This document shows, in pieces, positions 1-8,300 of a DNA stretch of 64,000 nt (position 1 is its first letter; each line of letters opens with the position of its first letter). The notes beneath the pieces are model-generated. The model saw only the letters and a program-made list of their open reading frames with translations. It had not been told where the DNA came from and made no database searches. The DNA comes from Streptomyces ruber (lineage in GTDB: Bacteria; Actinomycetota; Actinomycetes; Streptomycetales; Streptomycetaceae): contig NZ_BMQK01000019.1 of the NCBI RefSeq assembly GCF_014648075.1, forward strand, positions 1-64,000, read 5' to 3'. The position numbers and the translations under genes are program-made.

Positions 1-45
1 CTCAAGCCGGGCCCACTGGTCGTTTGTCAGATCCCCACGTCCCAC
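1..45 (-). CDS. IS5-family transposase, N-terminal 15 residues (partial)
   Basis: A GTG start at 45 opens a frame reading VGRGDLTNDQWARLE to the window edge. This matches the conserved start of Streptomyces IS5-family transposases (consensus GRGDLTDEQWARLEPLLP). Only 15 codons are visible, so the DDE catalytic domain cannot be checked. It lies inside the element that interrupts the regulator gene at about 92, and it would be transcribed away from that gene. Confidence 0.65.
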   Translation of the reverse strand, partial: MGRGDLTNDQWARLE

Positions 46-93
46 AGGACGTGATCATCAACGAACAAGATCCACTTTCGCAACAGACCCTAG
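1..93 (-). mobile_element. IS5-family element, left end only (runs off the window)
   Basis: Reading the minus strand, a regulator gene breaks off at a CTAG tetranucleotide (90-93) and continues into GGGTCTGTTGCGAAAG, followed by a transposase start at 45. CTAG is a common IS5-group target. The boundary is placed by where the regulator homology stops, because the other end of the element is outside the window. Confidence 0.7.
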
Positions 94-777
94 GCGGGCC
101 ATCTCTGCGGTCACCGAGAACAGGTCGCGGCCGTCGCGCTCGGTGTAGCGCCCGCCGAGCAGCGGGGTGACCCGCTCGTAGAGGTACGCCGTGAGGGAGG
201 GTGACTTCCAGGTCGCCCCGCCGAAGCGGGAGTCCCACAGTCGCGCGGAGTCGGCCGCGGCCCGCAGTTCCCGGATGTGCAGCGGTCCCACGGTGATGCG
301 GCCGGAAGACGGCGCGAGGGGCTCGGTCGGGTTGACCAGCCAGCGGGTCACGGGATCCGAGAAGGCCGAGGCGACGAACGGCGAGCTGGCGAGGAAGGTC
401 CGCCGGTTCAAGGTGCTCCAATACGACGAGGCTTCGGTGATCGCGTCGCGCTGGTCCCGCGGGAAGTCCAGACCGGAGTCCTGGTCCAGATGGCCGGGCC
501 GGTCCATACCGATCTCCTCCGGACTCACCGGCCGGCCCAGTCCCTCGGACAGGACGTCGCACAGGTGCCGGGGAACGGGCCAGCGCGGCCGTACCCCGCG
601 TCGGCACCAGTTGGCGACGGACGTGTGCGTGTATTCGCTGGTGATTCCATGGGACTGGCAGATGTGATTGAGGCGGTGGGCGAGTCTCTTGTGACTCATG
701 CCTGATTCCTCGATCAGACTTTCGAGCCGGACATTCCGTCGCGGTCGGGATTGCTTCCCCGCTGCCGGTTCGGTCAC
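58..777 (-). pseudogene. Helix-turn-helix regulator truncated by IS5 insertion
   Basis: The start is GTG at 777, preceded by an excellent GGAGGAGG site; the upstream ATG at 846 has no such support. The protein is 239 residues: a basic N-terminus, a DNA-binding segment (about 25-90), then a linker with an NRRTFLASSPFVASA stretch, as in large Streptomyces regulators that normally continue into tetratricopeptide repeats for a total of about 400-450 residues. The native sequence ends at AEMARL; the last ten codons (GSVAKVDLVR) are read from the IS end before a stop at 58. The repeat domain is therefore missing and the product is probably inactive. Confidence 0.7.
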
Positions 778-857
778 GCGCCACCTCCTCCGGAAGCCGG
801 CCAGTGCTCCAACAGGAGCATAGCGGCGCCGAGTTGGCGTGAGCATGGGCGGCGATT

Positions 858-873
858 CATGAGCCCCCTCATG
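858..873. repeat. Inverted repeat upstream of the truncated regulator
   Basis: CATGAG-CCCC-CTCATG is a perfect 6-4-6 inverted repeat about 80 bp upstream of the regulator start at 777. It could be an operator or a leader hairpin, and only position supports either. The rest of 778-1220 shows no convincing gene. Confidence 0.35.
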
Positions 874-1220
874 AGCCCTGCCGATCCTTCACGCTCATGC
901 GATCCCCTGTTCAGGAACCGGTGGAGAACGACGGGAATACGTTTTTGAAGGGTGGGCCGAAATAATGAGACGGCAGATGAACACGCGTCGTGGGACGCCC
1001 GGCGGTACGCGAAGGGCAGGTCCGTGGAATTCCAGGCGGACGGCGCCATGGGCACGGCCTGCGGCCCGGCTGATGGCAAGGCTGCTGTGCGCCTACGCGC
1101 CGCTGGCCGGGCAGCTCCCGGCGCCTCTGCCGGCCCCGCTGCTCAACATGTTGGCACTGCTCGCAGCGCTGCTCGTGCTGCTGCCGGGCGAGGATACGGC
1201 CTCGCCGTGCTGCGCGGCCC

Positions 1221-1345
1221 TTCCGGGGCATCCCGGAAGAGCTGGACGAGGCCGCCCGTACGGACGGCGCGGGCGTCCGGCGGGTGCCGTGGTCCGTCGT
1301 ACTGCCGCTGTCCGAGGCGGCGCTCGCCGTCAGCGGCCCGGCGCG
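1221..1345 (+). pseudogene. Remnant of a sugar ABC transporter permease
   Basis: One frame reads FRGIPEELDEAARTDGAG followed by VRRVPWSVVLPLSEAALAV. This is the cytoplasmic EAA loop of MalG-type (carbohydrate, CUT1) inner-membrane permeases, which contacts the ATPase. No open frame joins it to transmembrane segments on either side; upstream the matching LRG residues are in another frame, and downstream the homology ends at SGP. It is a short relic of a larger transporter gene. No intact gene is visible between 873 and 1439. Confidence 0.5.
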
Positions 1346-1439
1346 GCATCACTTGGTGGCCGCGTCGGACCGTGCACGGACCAGTGACTGGACGTCGGGT
1401 GACGCATTGCCGTCGACCGCCCGGTCAGCCGTACCGCAG

Positions 1440-2036
1440 TCACGCGTTGCCGCGGTCCTCGCGGCGCAGGAGTGCCAGTTGCCGGTGGACAGCGGCAGTC
1501 ACCCTGCGCTCGTCGTCGGTGGCCAGGAGATCGAGCAGCGCCCCTCGCAGCACCGCCAGCACCAGGGTGCGGCGGGCGGCGCCGTCTTCGCCGTCCCGTT
1601 CCGGCTGCGGCTGGCAGGCGGCCAGGACGTCGAGCCAGTCGTCCACGGTGGTCCCGGCGAACCCGGCCCAGGGGCCGTCGGGCTCGACGAGGGAACGGGC
1701 GTACGCCTCGACCCAGAGCCGCAGCAGCGGACGGTGCTCGTCGGCGGCGAGCCACGCCCACACCTGCTCGGCCGCCTGTGCCAGGCCGGCCGGGCGGTCG
1801 GCGTGACGGAGGCGCGCCAGCAGCGCCAGCTCATCGGCGCGGGCCCGCTCCAGCAGCGCCCGCACGAGCCCGTCCTTGTTGCCGAACAGGAACATCAGCA
1901 CCCGTGTACTGGAGCCGATGGCCTCGGCCAGCGGGCGCAACGACAGATCGGCCAGACCGTGGGCGAGCACGTACTCGTAGGCGGCCTCGAGCAACTGGGT
2001 CTGCCGCGCGGACGGGTTTGCGGTCTTCGAGGACAT
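1440..2036 (-). CDS. TetR/AcrR-family transcriptional regulator
   Basis: A 198-residue protein, normal length for the family. The N-terminal helix-turn-helix (about 12-58) includes RQTQLLEAAYEYVLAHG and the recognition-helix region ADLSLRPLAEAIGSSTRVL. The C-terminal ligand domain starts near residue 60; AWLAADEHRPLLRLWVEAY resembles a large actinobacterial subfamily of unknown ligands. It is divergent from the GNAT gene at 2109, and the 72-bp gap holds a perfect 20-bp palindrome that begins 18 bp from this start. The simplest reading is that it represses itself and the acetyltransferase. The ligand is unknown. Confidence 0.85.
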   Translation of the reverse strand: MSSKTANPSARQTQLLEAAYEYVLAHGLADLSLRPLAEAIGSSTRVLMFLFGNKDGLVRALLERARADELALLARLRHADRPAGLAQAAEQVWAWLAADEHRPLLRLWVEAYARSLVEPDGPWAGFAGTTVDDWLDVLAACQPQPERDGEDGAARRTLVLAVLRGALLDLLATDDERRVTAAVHRQLALLRREDRGNA

Positions 2037-2053
2037 GGATCTAGCCTAAGGGA

Positions 2054-2073
2054 ACTGACACGATCGTGTCAGT
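2054..2073. promoter_or_regulatory. Perfect 20-bp palindromic operator
   Basis: ACTGACACGATCGTGTCAGT is an uninterrupted perfect palindrome between the divergent TetR and GNAT starts (18 bp and 35 bp away). Size and position fit a TetR-family operator that can control both genes. Confidence 0.75.
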
Positions 2074-2108
2074 AACAGCGCGTCACGGACAGTCTCGGGG
2101 AGTACGCG

Positions 2109-2639
2109 ATGCCGAAGGAAGCTGCGCAGCGACAGGTTCTGATCCGCCATGCCGACCGCCCCGGTGACCTGGGCTGGGTGATCATGACTCACGGCGAGCT
2201 GTACGCCCGGCAGTTCGGCTTCACCGCCGACTTCGAGGCCCTGGTGGCCAAGATCGTCGGAGACTACGCGGCCAAGCACTCGCCTGCCGCGGAGGCGGGC
2301 TGGATCGCCGAGATCGACGGCGAACGCGTGGGCTGTGTGTTCCTGGTCGCCGGTGACCAACCGGGGGTGGCCAAGCTGCGCGTCCTGCTCGTCACCCCGG
2401 CCGCCCGGGGCCTCGGCCTGGGCACCCGCCTCGTCGAGCAGTCCCTCGCCTTCGCCCGTGCGGCCGGATACCGGCGCGTGACCCTGTGGACCACCGACAA
2501 CCTGGTGTCCGCCCGCCGTATCTACGAACACTTCGGGTTCGCCCTCGCCGACGAGGCGCCTCACCGCGGGTTCGGCCACGACCTCGTCGGCCAGAACTGG
2601 ATTCTCGACCTCCACGGCAGCCCTGCGCGACAAGGGTGA
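2109..2639 (+). CDS. GNAT-family N-acetyltransferase
   Basis: A 176-residue cytosolic acetyl-CoA-dependent acyltransferase. The fold is visible: an N-terminal substrate region (1-75), then strand 4 and motif A near residues 88-110 (KLRVLLVTPAARGLGLGTRL, with the R/Q-x-x-G-x-G/A acetyl-CoA loop RGLGLG) and motif B (SARRIYEHFGFALADEAP). A GGGGAG site lies 7 bp before the ATG. In Streptomyces, similar proteins of this size are often annotated as fused to or beside MarR regulators, but this one has no regulator domain. The acceptor is unknown; control by the divergent TetR protein through the 2054 palindrome is likely. Confidence 0.85.
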   Translation: MPKEAAQRQVLIRHADRPGDLGWVIMTHGELYARQFGFTADFEALVAKIVGDYAAKHSPAAEAGWIAEIDGERVGCVFLVAGDQPGVAKLRVLLVTPAARGLGLGTRLVEQSLAFARAAGYRRVTLWTTDNLVSARRIYEHFGFALADEAPHRGFGHDLVGQNWILDLHGSPARQG

Positions 2640-3181
2640 CCGCGTCTGCGCGCGACACCGGACCCGTTCGTATGGGCCGGCACCGGCAGGTCCGTGCCGG
2701 GTCGCGCTCGTGCCATCGCCTCCGAACGACGCGAGGACCACAGCAGTGACGGGTCCGCTCCCCAGAAGCGGTGGTGGCCGGGCCGGGTCCGCAGCGGTCG
2801 CCGGGGGCTCGACGTGGTCCGGGTCGGTACGGTGTGGAGATCCCGCGCGCTGGAAGCCCTGATCGACGTCGCCCGCGCCCTGCCACCGCCTCTCCGCTTC
2901 GCCCCCGCGGGCCCGCCCAGTACATCGGGGCGCCGGCGGGCGGGCCGGTGTATGCGAAAGGCCAGACGCGCGTCCGGCCGTGGCCTCACGCTGCCGGGCA
3001 AGTACAGGCGCCGAGTACGGGCGGATGAGACATCGAATGGTCCGAGCGGGTATCCGATTCACGGTTCGCTCTCCTGCGCGGCGAGGAGCAGGCCACGCTG
3101 CAGCCGACCGGTGAGCTCGACGCCTGATGCCCGATGCCGGGGCATCAGCCCACCGCCCACGCCCCGCTTGCGCCTCGCGGG
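2640..3181. other. Gap without a supported gene
   Basis: About 540 bases at high GC. Several short open frames exist but none has a family motif, codon bias or ribosome site worth reporting. A stretch near 3045-3120 could be the tail of a lost gene, but I cannot name it. Confidence 0.4.
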
Positions 3182-3958
3182 TCAGTGGTGGCGGGTCTGG
3201 TTCGCGACGGCGTCGACGGCGGCAGCGATGACGTCGGGGTGCCGGGCGACGATCCGGCTGTGGTTGGAGGGCACGGTCGCGAAGACGGTGACGTGGGGGT
3301 TGCTCGCGACGACGGGATCGAGTCCGGCACGCATCGTGCGCACCTCCTCGTCGGTGGCACCCATGTGCTTCCCGCTGGCCCTGATGAACTTCACCGGGCA
3401 CCTGATCTGCGCGTAGTCGGCGGCGAACCCGGCGAGCACCTCGTTGAACTCGATGTTCGCCTCGGCCGCCTGTGCCGCCGACATGCGGGCACCGAGGCCG
3501 AGCGCGGCCAGGATCCTGATGGGGACCGCGTTCCGACGGAACAGCTTGCGGACCCGTTCCCGAAAGGCGTCGTCGATGGGTGCCATGGGGTAAGCACCGT
3601 CGACGCAGACCACTCCCCCGACCCGCTCCGGATGCCGGGCGGCATACCGGACGGCGAGCGCCGCGCCGTGCGACCAGCCGGCGAGGACCGGCCGCGCGAG
3701 GCCGGTGGCATCGAGGACGGCGGTGATGTCGTCCAGACAGCCGGCGAAGGAGTAGTCGCTGGAGACACCCGACCTGCCGCGCGCGCGTCCGTCGAAGGTG
3801 ACCACGCGATACCGGTCAGTCAGGAGGGGCAGTACCGCCTTCCAGTAGCGCTGGGTGGCGTACATGCCGTTGAGCAGTAACACCGGGTGGCCATGGCCAC
3901 CGGTGTCGTTGGCGTCCAGCTCGGTGTCGGCGACGCTGATTCTGAGGTGGCGGGACAT
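3182..3958 (-). CDS. Alpha/beta-fold hydrolase
   Basis: 258 residues, the usual single-domain length, with no signal peptide. The nucleophile elbow is GWSHGA with Ser96; the oxyanion region follows HPVLLLNGM near residue 24-32; the acid is probably in the VKFIRASGKHMGATDEE segment; and the late SNHSRIV near residue 233 supplies the catalytic His. The substrate cannot be read from sequence. An excellent GGAGGACACCA site precedes the ATG. It follows the DUF4097 gene by 42 bp on the same strand, so the two probably form an operon controlled by the divergent GbsR-type regulator at 4895. Confidence 0.85.
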   Translation of the reverse strand: MSRHLRISVADTELDANDTGGHGHPVLLLNGMYATQRYWKAVLPLLTDRYRVVTFDGRARGRSGVSSDYSFAGCLDDITAVLDATGLARPVLAGWSHGAALAVRYAARHPERVGGVVCVDGAYPMAPIDDAFRERVRKLFRRNAVPIRILAALGLGARMSAAQAAEANIEFNEVLAGFAADYAQIRCPVKFIRASGKHMGATDEEVRTMRAGLDPVVASNPHVTVFATVPSNHSRIVARHPDVIAAAVDAVANQTRHH

Positions 3959-4000
3959 TGGTGTCCTCCGGGATGGTCGAGGGGCGGTGGGAGCGCTGCT

Positions 4001-4669
4001 TCAGAGGCTGCGGGCGGTGATGTCGCCGTGGGCGGTGGTCGCGTGGATCTCCAGGCCGGTGGCGCCATTGTCGTTTCTGAGCGCGTTGTGGATCCGTCCG
4101 TGGGCGGTGCCCGCGTCCAGGGAGGCGGAGACGCCGCGGGCGGCGCCGACCGAGATGCCGCCGGTCTCGGTGCGCAGCGTGACCGTGCCGCGGACGGCCT
4201 CGGCGATGCGGATGTCGCCCTTCGCGGTGCGGATCTGCGCGGCGCCGGCCAGGCGGCCGACCGAGACGTCGCCCGCCTGGAGGACGAGGCGGGCGTTGAC
4301 GGCCTCGTCGAGCTTGACCGAGCCGTGCGCGCTCTCGAAGGTGACTTCACCGAGGCGTCCCACGCCCCTCAGCTCGGCGTCGCCTGTCTTGGCCTCGACG
4401 CGGGAGCCGACGGGCAGCTGGACGGTGACCTCGACGGCTCCGCAGGGGCCGAGCAGCCGGCTTCTCGAGGGATCGGCCGCGATCCGCAGCACGCCGTCAC
4501 CGTACTCGACCGTGATTCGCTCCGCCGCCTGCGCGTCGCGGCCCCTCGTGGCGTCCGCGGGCAGTACCTCGACCGTGGTGTCGACCCGGTCGGCGGCGAT
4601 GAACCGGATGCGTCCCGCGGGGATGTCGAGGACGGCCGAGACCGGCTCGGGTGTGTCGAACCTCTGCAT
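4001..4669 (-). CDS. DUF4097-family beta-strand repeat protein
   Basis: 222 residues built of short repeating beta units such as GDISV, GDIRI and HGDIT, typical of DUF4097 (adhesin-like right-handed beta helix). It has no signal peptide, transmembrane segment or catalytic motif. The N-terminus MQRFDTPEPVSAVLDIPAGRI is the standard start of the Streptomyces subfamily. An AGGAG site precedes the ATG. It is the first gene of a two-gene operon with the hydrolase at 3182 and is divergent from the GbsR-type regulator, an arrangement that makes it the probable main target. Its function is unknown; similar genes elsewhere often sit beside such regulators. Confidence 0.8.
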   Translation of the reverse strand: MQRFDTPEPVSAVLDIPAGRIRFIAADRVDTTVEVLPADATRGRDAQAAERITVEYGDGVLRIAADPSRSRLLGPCGAVEVTVQLPVGSRVEAKTGDAELRGVGRLGEVTFESAHGSVKLDEAVNARLVLQAGDVSVGRLAGAAQIRTAKGDIRIAEAVRGTVTLRTETGGISVGAARGVSASLDAGTAHGRIHNALRNDNGATGLEIHATTAHGDITARSL

Positions 4670-4703
4670 CGTGCTCTCCTTCGGCGCTTTGTTTCCGACA
4701 CCG

Positions 4704-4747
4704 GCAACGCTACGTTGCGTTCACTAATCCAGCAATGGTTACGTTGC
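4704..4747. promoter_or_regulatory. GCAACG/CGTTGC operator-like repeats
   Basis: A perfect inverted repeat GCAACG-CTA-CGTTGC lies at 4704-4718. A second, near-identical dyad GCAATG-GTTA-CGTTGC lies at 4732-4747. Both sit just upstream of the DUF4097 start in an unusually AT-rich intergenic region between divergent genes, so they are probable binding sites for the neighbouring regulator. Confidence 0.6.
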
Positions 4748-4827
4748 GCGCTGCCGACATAAGGGCTGGTCAAAGGTGAGAAATCGTTGCAACATCGATG
4801 AAAGGAAAGCAATAGCAACCAGAGGTT

Positions 4828-4859
4828 CATTGCAATGGGTTACAGGTGGACGCTACAGT
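4828..4859 (+). promoter_or_regulatory. Promoter with palindrome for the GbsR-type gene
   Basis: TTGCAA (4830-4835) and TACAGT (4854-4859) are spaced by 18 bp. The -35 hexamer lies inside the palindrome CATTGCAATG (4828-4837), a GCAA-core sequence like the dyads at 4704-4747, which suggests autoregulation. Transcription would begin about 30 bp before the ATG at 4895. Confidence 0.5.
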
Positions 4860-4894
4860 GGCGACACCCGAGGAGCAGCACGAAGGAGACCGCG

Positions 4895-5635
4895 ATGCCG
4901 GGAGGCAGGCTCACCCAGACCGAACGGCAGCACATCGCATCGGGGCTCGCCGACGGCCTCGCCTACGCGGAGATCGCCAGACGCCTGGGCCGCCCGACCT
5001 CGACGGTCACGCGCGAGGTGCTGCGCAACGGCGGCCCCCTCTCCTACCGCGCCGACCTGGCCCACCGCGCCACCGAACGCCGCGCCCACCGGCGCAGGCC
5101 GGCCTCGCCCCGGGCGGCGCAGCCGGTCCCGCAGCCGCACGGACGTGACGCCGAGGCCGTGCGCGCGTACGAGGAGACGCTCACCACCGTCTTCATGGCC
5201 TCCGGCCTGCCCAGGATGACGGCCCGGGTGACGGCCTGCCTCTACACCACCGACTCCGGCAGCCTCACCGCAGCCGAACTCGCCGCACGCCTCGAGGTCA
5301 GCCCGGCCACCGTCTCCAAGGCGATCGGCTTCCTGGAGGAGCAGGGCCTCGTCCGCCGGGAGCGCAACGAACGCCGCCGCGAGCGCTACATCGTCGACGA
5401 CGACGTCTGGTACCAGTCCATGATGGCCAGTGCCCGTGCACTCACCCAGGTCGTCACCACCGCACGACAGGGCGTCACCATCCTCGGATCCGGCACCCCG
5501 GCCGCCGCCCGCCTCGAGAACGCCGCCCGCTTCCTCGACTTCGTCAGCGAGAGCACCACCCGCGCCGCCGAACAGGCCCGCGAGATCCTCCACATGAAAC
5601 CCGAAGCCGCCTCGGACGGCACGACCCGAGGGTGA
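4895..5635 (+). CDS. GbsR/MarR-type regulator with extra N-terminal helix-turn-helix
   Basis: The ATG at 4895 has a GAAGGAG site 6 bp upstream, which fixes the start; an earlier in-frame start at 4835 overlaps the promoter. The 246-residue protein has two DNA-binding parts. The first (about 5-45) is an IS30-like helix-turn-helix: LTQTERQHIASGLADGLAYA, then EIARRLGRPTSTVTREV. The second (about 85-170) is a MarR/GbsR winged helix: MTARVTACLYTTDSGSLTAA, then ELAARLEVSPATVSKAIGFL and a basic wing RRERNERRRERY. The C-terminal helices probably dimerise. It is divergent from the DUF4097-hydrolase operon, its likely target through the GCAA-type repeats. Confidence 0.85.
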   Translation: MPGGRLTQTERQHIASGLADGLAYAEIARRLGRPTSTVTREVLRNGGPLSYRADLAHRATERRAHRRRPASPRAAQPVPQPHGRDAEAVRAYEETLTTVFMASGLPRMTARVTACLYTTDSGSLTAAELAARLEVSPATVSKAIGFLEEQGLVRRERNERRRERYIVDDDVWYQSMMASARALTQVVTTARQGVTILGSGTPAAARLENAARFLDFVSESTTRAAEQAREILHMKPEAASDGTTRG

Positions 5636-5761
5636 AAACCTGCGCGTCCGCCGTACCGCGTCGTACCGGAAGGACAGCAGCCGGCCCCCACACGCGACAC
5701 CTCACCGCTGTGCGTGCCCTTCCGCCGGGCACTCGGGGCGACAGCCCACCGTCCGGAACCA

Positions 5762-6210
5762 CACCGGGCGACATGGACGAACAGAGCCCGGCCACGGGCG
5801 GGTGGAGTCGATGCCTCGGGGCACCGGGCGGAGCGCATCACCACCGAGGGCGCGAGCCCTTCCGATGCTGCCTGCGCGACGCCGGGTCCGGGGACGAGCT
5901 GCTTCTCTTCGGTTACCTGCCGCCGCTTCCCGCCCCTCCCTACCGCAAGGTCGGGGCTGTGCTCGCGCACGCCGATCCCTGCACGGGCCCCGCGGGGATC
6001 GTCGGGTATCAGCCGGACGGGCGGGGACGGCCGCAGGTGCTGTGGGCCTACGACGATCGCGGCTGGATCCACGACGCGGCCACGGTGCACGACGGCCAGG
6101 AACCGGAAACGGTGATCACCGAGCTGCTCGCCGTCCCGGACGTGGTGCAGCTGCAGGTTCGCGCGGCGCGAGAGGAACGCGGCGAACGCGAAGGAGCTGC
6201 GGGTGAGTGA
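5762..6210 (+). pseudogene. Frameshifted DUF1203-family gene
   Basis: From about 5855 one frame reads PFRCCLRDAGSGDELLLFGY, then PPLPAPPYRKVGAVLAHADP and YDDRGWIHDAATVHDG, which is the DUF1203 signature region. The residues expected just before it (SGHRAERITTEGASP) are present but in another frame, so a shift lies near 5850-5858. The C-terminus also diverges after VVQLQ, where the family normally ends near HSRNIAYGCY. DUF1203 has no established function. The gene is broken at both ends, or two sequencing errors would have to be assumed. Confidence 0.6.
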
Positions 6211-6453
6211 GCGGTCGGTGGAGCGCCGGCGGCGGGCCTGGCGCGAGGGCGACACGGCCGCCCTGGCCTCCGCGGGACCGCCGGAACTGCCGAAGCCGAC
6301 CGGTGACCGGTTCGCCGAGCTGAGCTGGAGAAGGTGCTGGCCCGGAGTCCGGCCGTGCACGGCTGGGAGGAGCCGGTCGACACCGTAGCCCGGCTGCTCG
6401 AACCGGCTCTGACAGACAGTGGCTGGTTCGAACGGTGGGATTGCATTCTGTGA
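6203..6453 (+). pseudogene. Unknown gene fragment with an internal frameshift
   Basis: A GTG at 6203, overlapping the DUF1203 stop, opens VSERSVERRRRAWREGD up to AELSW. From about 6325 the sequence continues sensibly only in the next frame (LEKVLARSPAVHGWEEP, then LLEPALTDSGWFERWD) to a stop at 6453. I do not recognise the family. The joined product of about 82 residues would be acidic and soluble. Confidence 0.3.
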
Positions 6454-7029
6454 GGAATGTGAGACCCCGGTCCGGGGAACCCGAAGCGGTCGAGGTGTAC
6501 TTCAGCGACGCCCGCAATGCCCATGAGTCACCCGCCCGCTACCCCTATGAGCTGCTGGTTACCCGGCACGCGCCCGCCGAGGAGCAGACGCGGCGGTATG
6601 CCGCGTCGATTCCGGCAGACGATTCCCCGCAGGACTGCCGAAGCGCGGAATTCACGATCAGCATCGCTCAACCGCGGGCCGGGCATTCTCACCCAGGTGT
6701 CGCGCCGTTGGGCTGCTGCCCGGTGCGCTCGAACCTGCCTCCGGCAACCTTCGAGAAGCTCAGCAGGCCGACGGAACGCGTGAACTTCCATGCGTGGTGT
6801 CGACCAGGAGCGGGGTACCTTCCGGTGAGCCGGGAGGAGAAGTGCCGGTACGGCGTCTGTACAGCCGACGGGTGGGCAATGCCCCGCTCCCGGCCGGCGT
6901 GGACGCGAGGACGCTATGCGCGGCGGTCAGGGGCGCGCCGCGTGGTGAAGAGCGCCGGGAACGGCTCTCGGGCCCGGGGGCACGGACGCCGTTCCAGTGG
7001 GTCATCGATTCGTGGACGACGAATCGTGC
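6454..7029. other. Decayed DNA with an unassigned open frame
   Basis: An open frame (6435-7172, plus strand) contains a protein-like stretch, EAVEVYFSDARNAHESPARY, then degenerates, and in its last third it reads into the IS630 remnant. No family is recognised, and it has no ribosome site. It is probably a relic of neighbouring gene loss. Confidence 0.25.
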
Positions 7030-7700
7030 CGATCGGCAGCAACTGCATCTTGAAGACGCCTTCTTACGTGCTGGACCACTTCCCCGACTGGGTCTTCGCC
7101 TTCGACGAGTTCGGCCCACTCGGTATCCGACCTACCGCCGGCTCCGGCGGGATCTCCCGCCGAACGCCCTGACCGGGTGCCCGCCATCTTGCACCGCACC
7201 CGCGGGGTGCGCGCAGTTTCCGAGGCTGCTGCCCGGTCGGGCACGACCGCCTGTGGGGCGTCAACCACCGCAGGAAGGGCGCCGCAAACACGCTGGCCGC
7301 GCTGAAGTCGCCCCGCGCCGCCCGATCCGACGGCGCACCCGTTGACGTCATCCTCGGCAGCCTGGTCGGCCACGAGAACAGCGACATCCGCTGCTGCTGG
7401 GCGAAGAAGAACAAGGTCGAACTGCGCTTCACGCCGACCTACGCCTCCTGGGCGAACGCGATCGCTGCGCACTCCGGACCGCTGAGGCAGTCCACCATCG
7501 CCAATTCCCACCACCCCAACCACACCGAGCAGACCGGACGCTGCACGCCCACCTGCGCTGGCGCAACGCCAACGCCCGCCACCGCGACGTCCTGGCCGCC
7601 GAACGCAAAGAAGGGGCCGCATCCGCAGCGAGAAGGGCGTCCGCTGGGGCGGACGCCCTCTCAGAACCGCAGCCTGGACAACCCGGCGAATCCACGCGAT
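7030..7700 (+). pseudogene. IS630-family transposase remnant with frameshifts
   Basis: Three successive frames carry consecutive transposase pieces: YVLDHFPDWVFAFDEFGPLG (7060-7130, including the first catalytic Asp context DEFGPL), then DRLWGVNHRRKGAANTLAAL and KKNKVELRFTPTYASWAN (7246-7520), then LHAHLRWRNANARHRDVLAA and RSEKGVRWGGRPL (7540-7660). In intact Streptomyces IS630 copies the segment after DEFGPL runs to the second Asp in VILDN; here it is VILGS, so a catalytic residue is lost as well. At least two frameshifts make it nonfunctional. Confidence 0.7.
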
Positions 7701-7737
7701 CACAGCACTGGACACTCCAGACCAGCGCCCTGCTCGT

Positions 7738-8172
7738 TCAGCTCTGCCGGACAGCGCGTTCGATTCGATACTGCTCCGCCAGCTCCTCGAACTGTCCGGC
7801 AGCAGCCGCGCTCACCGTGACCGGCCGGGTCTCGCCCACAACACCGCGCACCTGGTCGGCCACCTGCGCGGCCCGCCTGGCTGTTGCGTAGACGCCCAGG
7901 ACAAGGACCGTGGCCTCGCTGCCGTCGTCAGCCCGCTCGTCGTCACCCGCGGTGAAGCAACTCCACGGCACGTCACATGGCGGCGCGTGGTCGGGGTCCG
8001 GACACAGCAGACGCGTGACCGGCTCCTTGAGCACCAACGCCTCCTGCGCGCTCAGGCATCCATGGATTCGGATCTCGTACGTCCCAGGCTCATCCACAGC
8101 CGTCACGTCTCCCTCAAGCTGCCGGCACCGCTCCGCGACTCCGACGGTAATGAGCACGGAGCAGCGCCGCAT
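7738..8172 (-). CDS. Hypothetical protein, 144 residues
   Basis: No family is recognised. The ATG at 8172 has GGGGAC about 8 bp upstream. The product is acidic and soluble with no signal peptide or membrane segment. A Cys/Pro-rich centre (LLCPDPDHAPPCDVPWSC, about 74-91) has three cysteines that could bind metal, followed by a likely alpha/beta part (ATVLVLGVYATARRAAQVAD). It lies just downstream of the IS630 remnant, convergent with it, and is separate from the peptidase gene at 8301. A regulatory or stress role is possible, but nothing in the sequence shows it. Confidence 0.5.
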   Translation of the reverse strand: MRRCSVLITVGVAERCRQLEGDVTAVDEPGTYEIRIHGCLSAQEALVLKEPVTRLLCPDPDHAPPCDVPWSCFTAGDDERADDGSEATVLVLGVYATARRAAQVADQVRGVVGETRPVTVSAAAAGQFEELAEQYRIERAVRQS

Positions 8173-8300
8173 CAGGTCTGTCCCCTAGGTGATGACGATT
8201 CGAGGCTCGGCAGTGAGCCGGCAGCAGCCCCGGTGATCGTTTCCGGTCACAGCACCCGGGTCAGTGTTCCTAGCCAGACGGATTCGGATCGGCGAGCGTG

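Noticed and set aside
15..784. Open frame covering the truncated regulator on the minus strand in another phase
   Set aside because: It is out of phase with the regulator motifs and with the strong GGAGGAGG-GTG start; low-complexity Arg/Pro composition.
965..1387. Possible membrane protein at 965-1387 (plus)
   Set aside because: A short hydrophobic run (LLNMLALLAALLVLL) exists, but the flanks are Arg/Gly rich without a ribosome site, and the permease relic lies in another frame of the same DNA.
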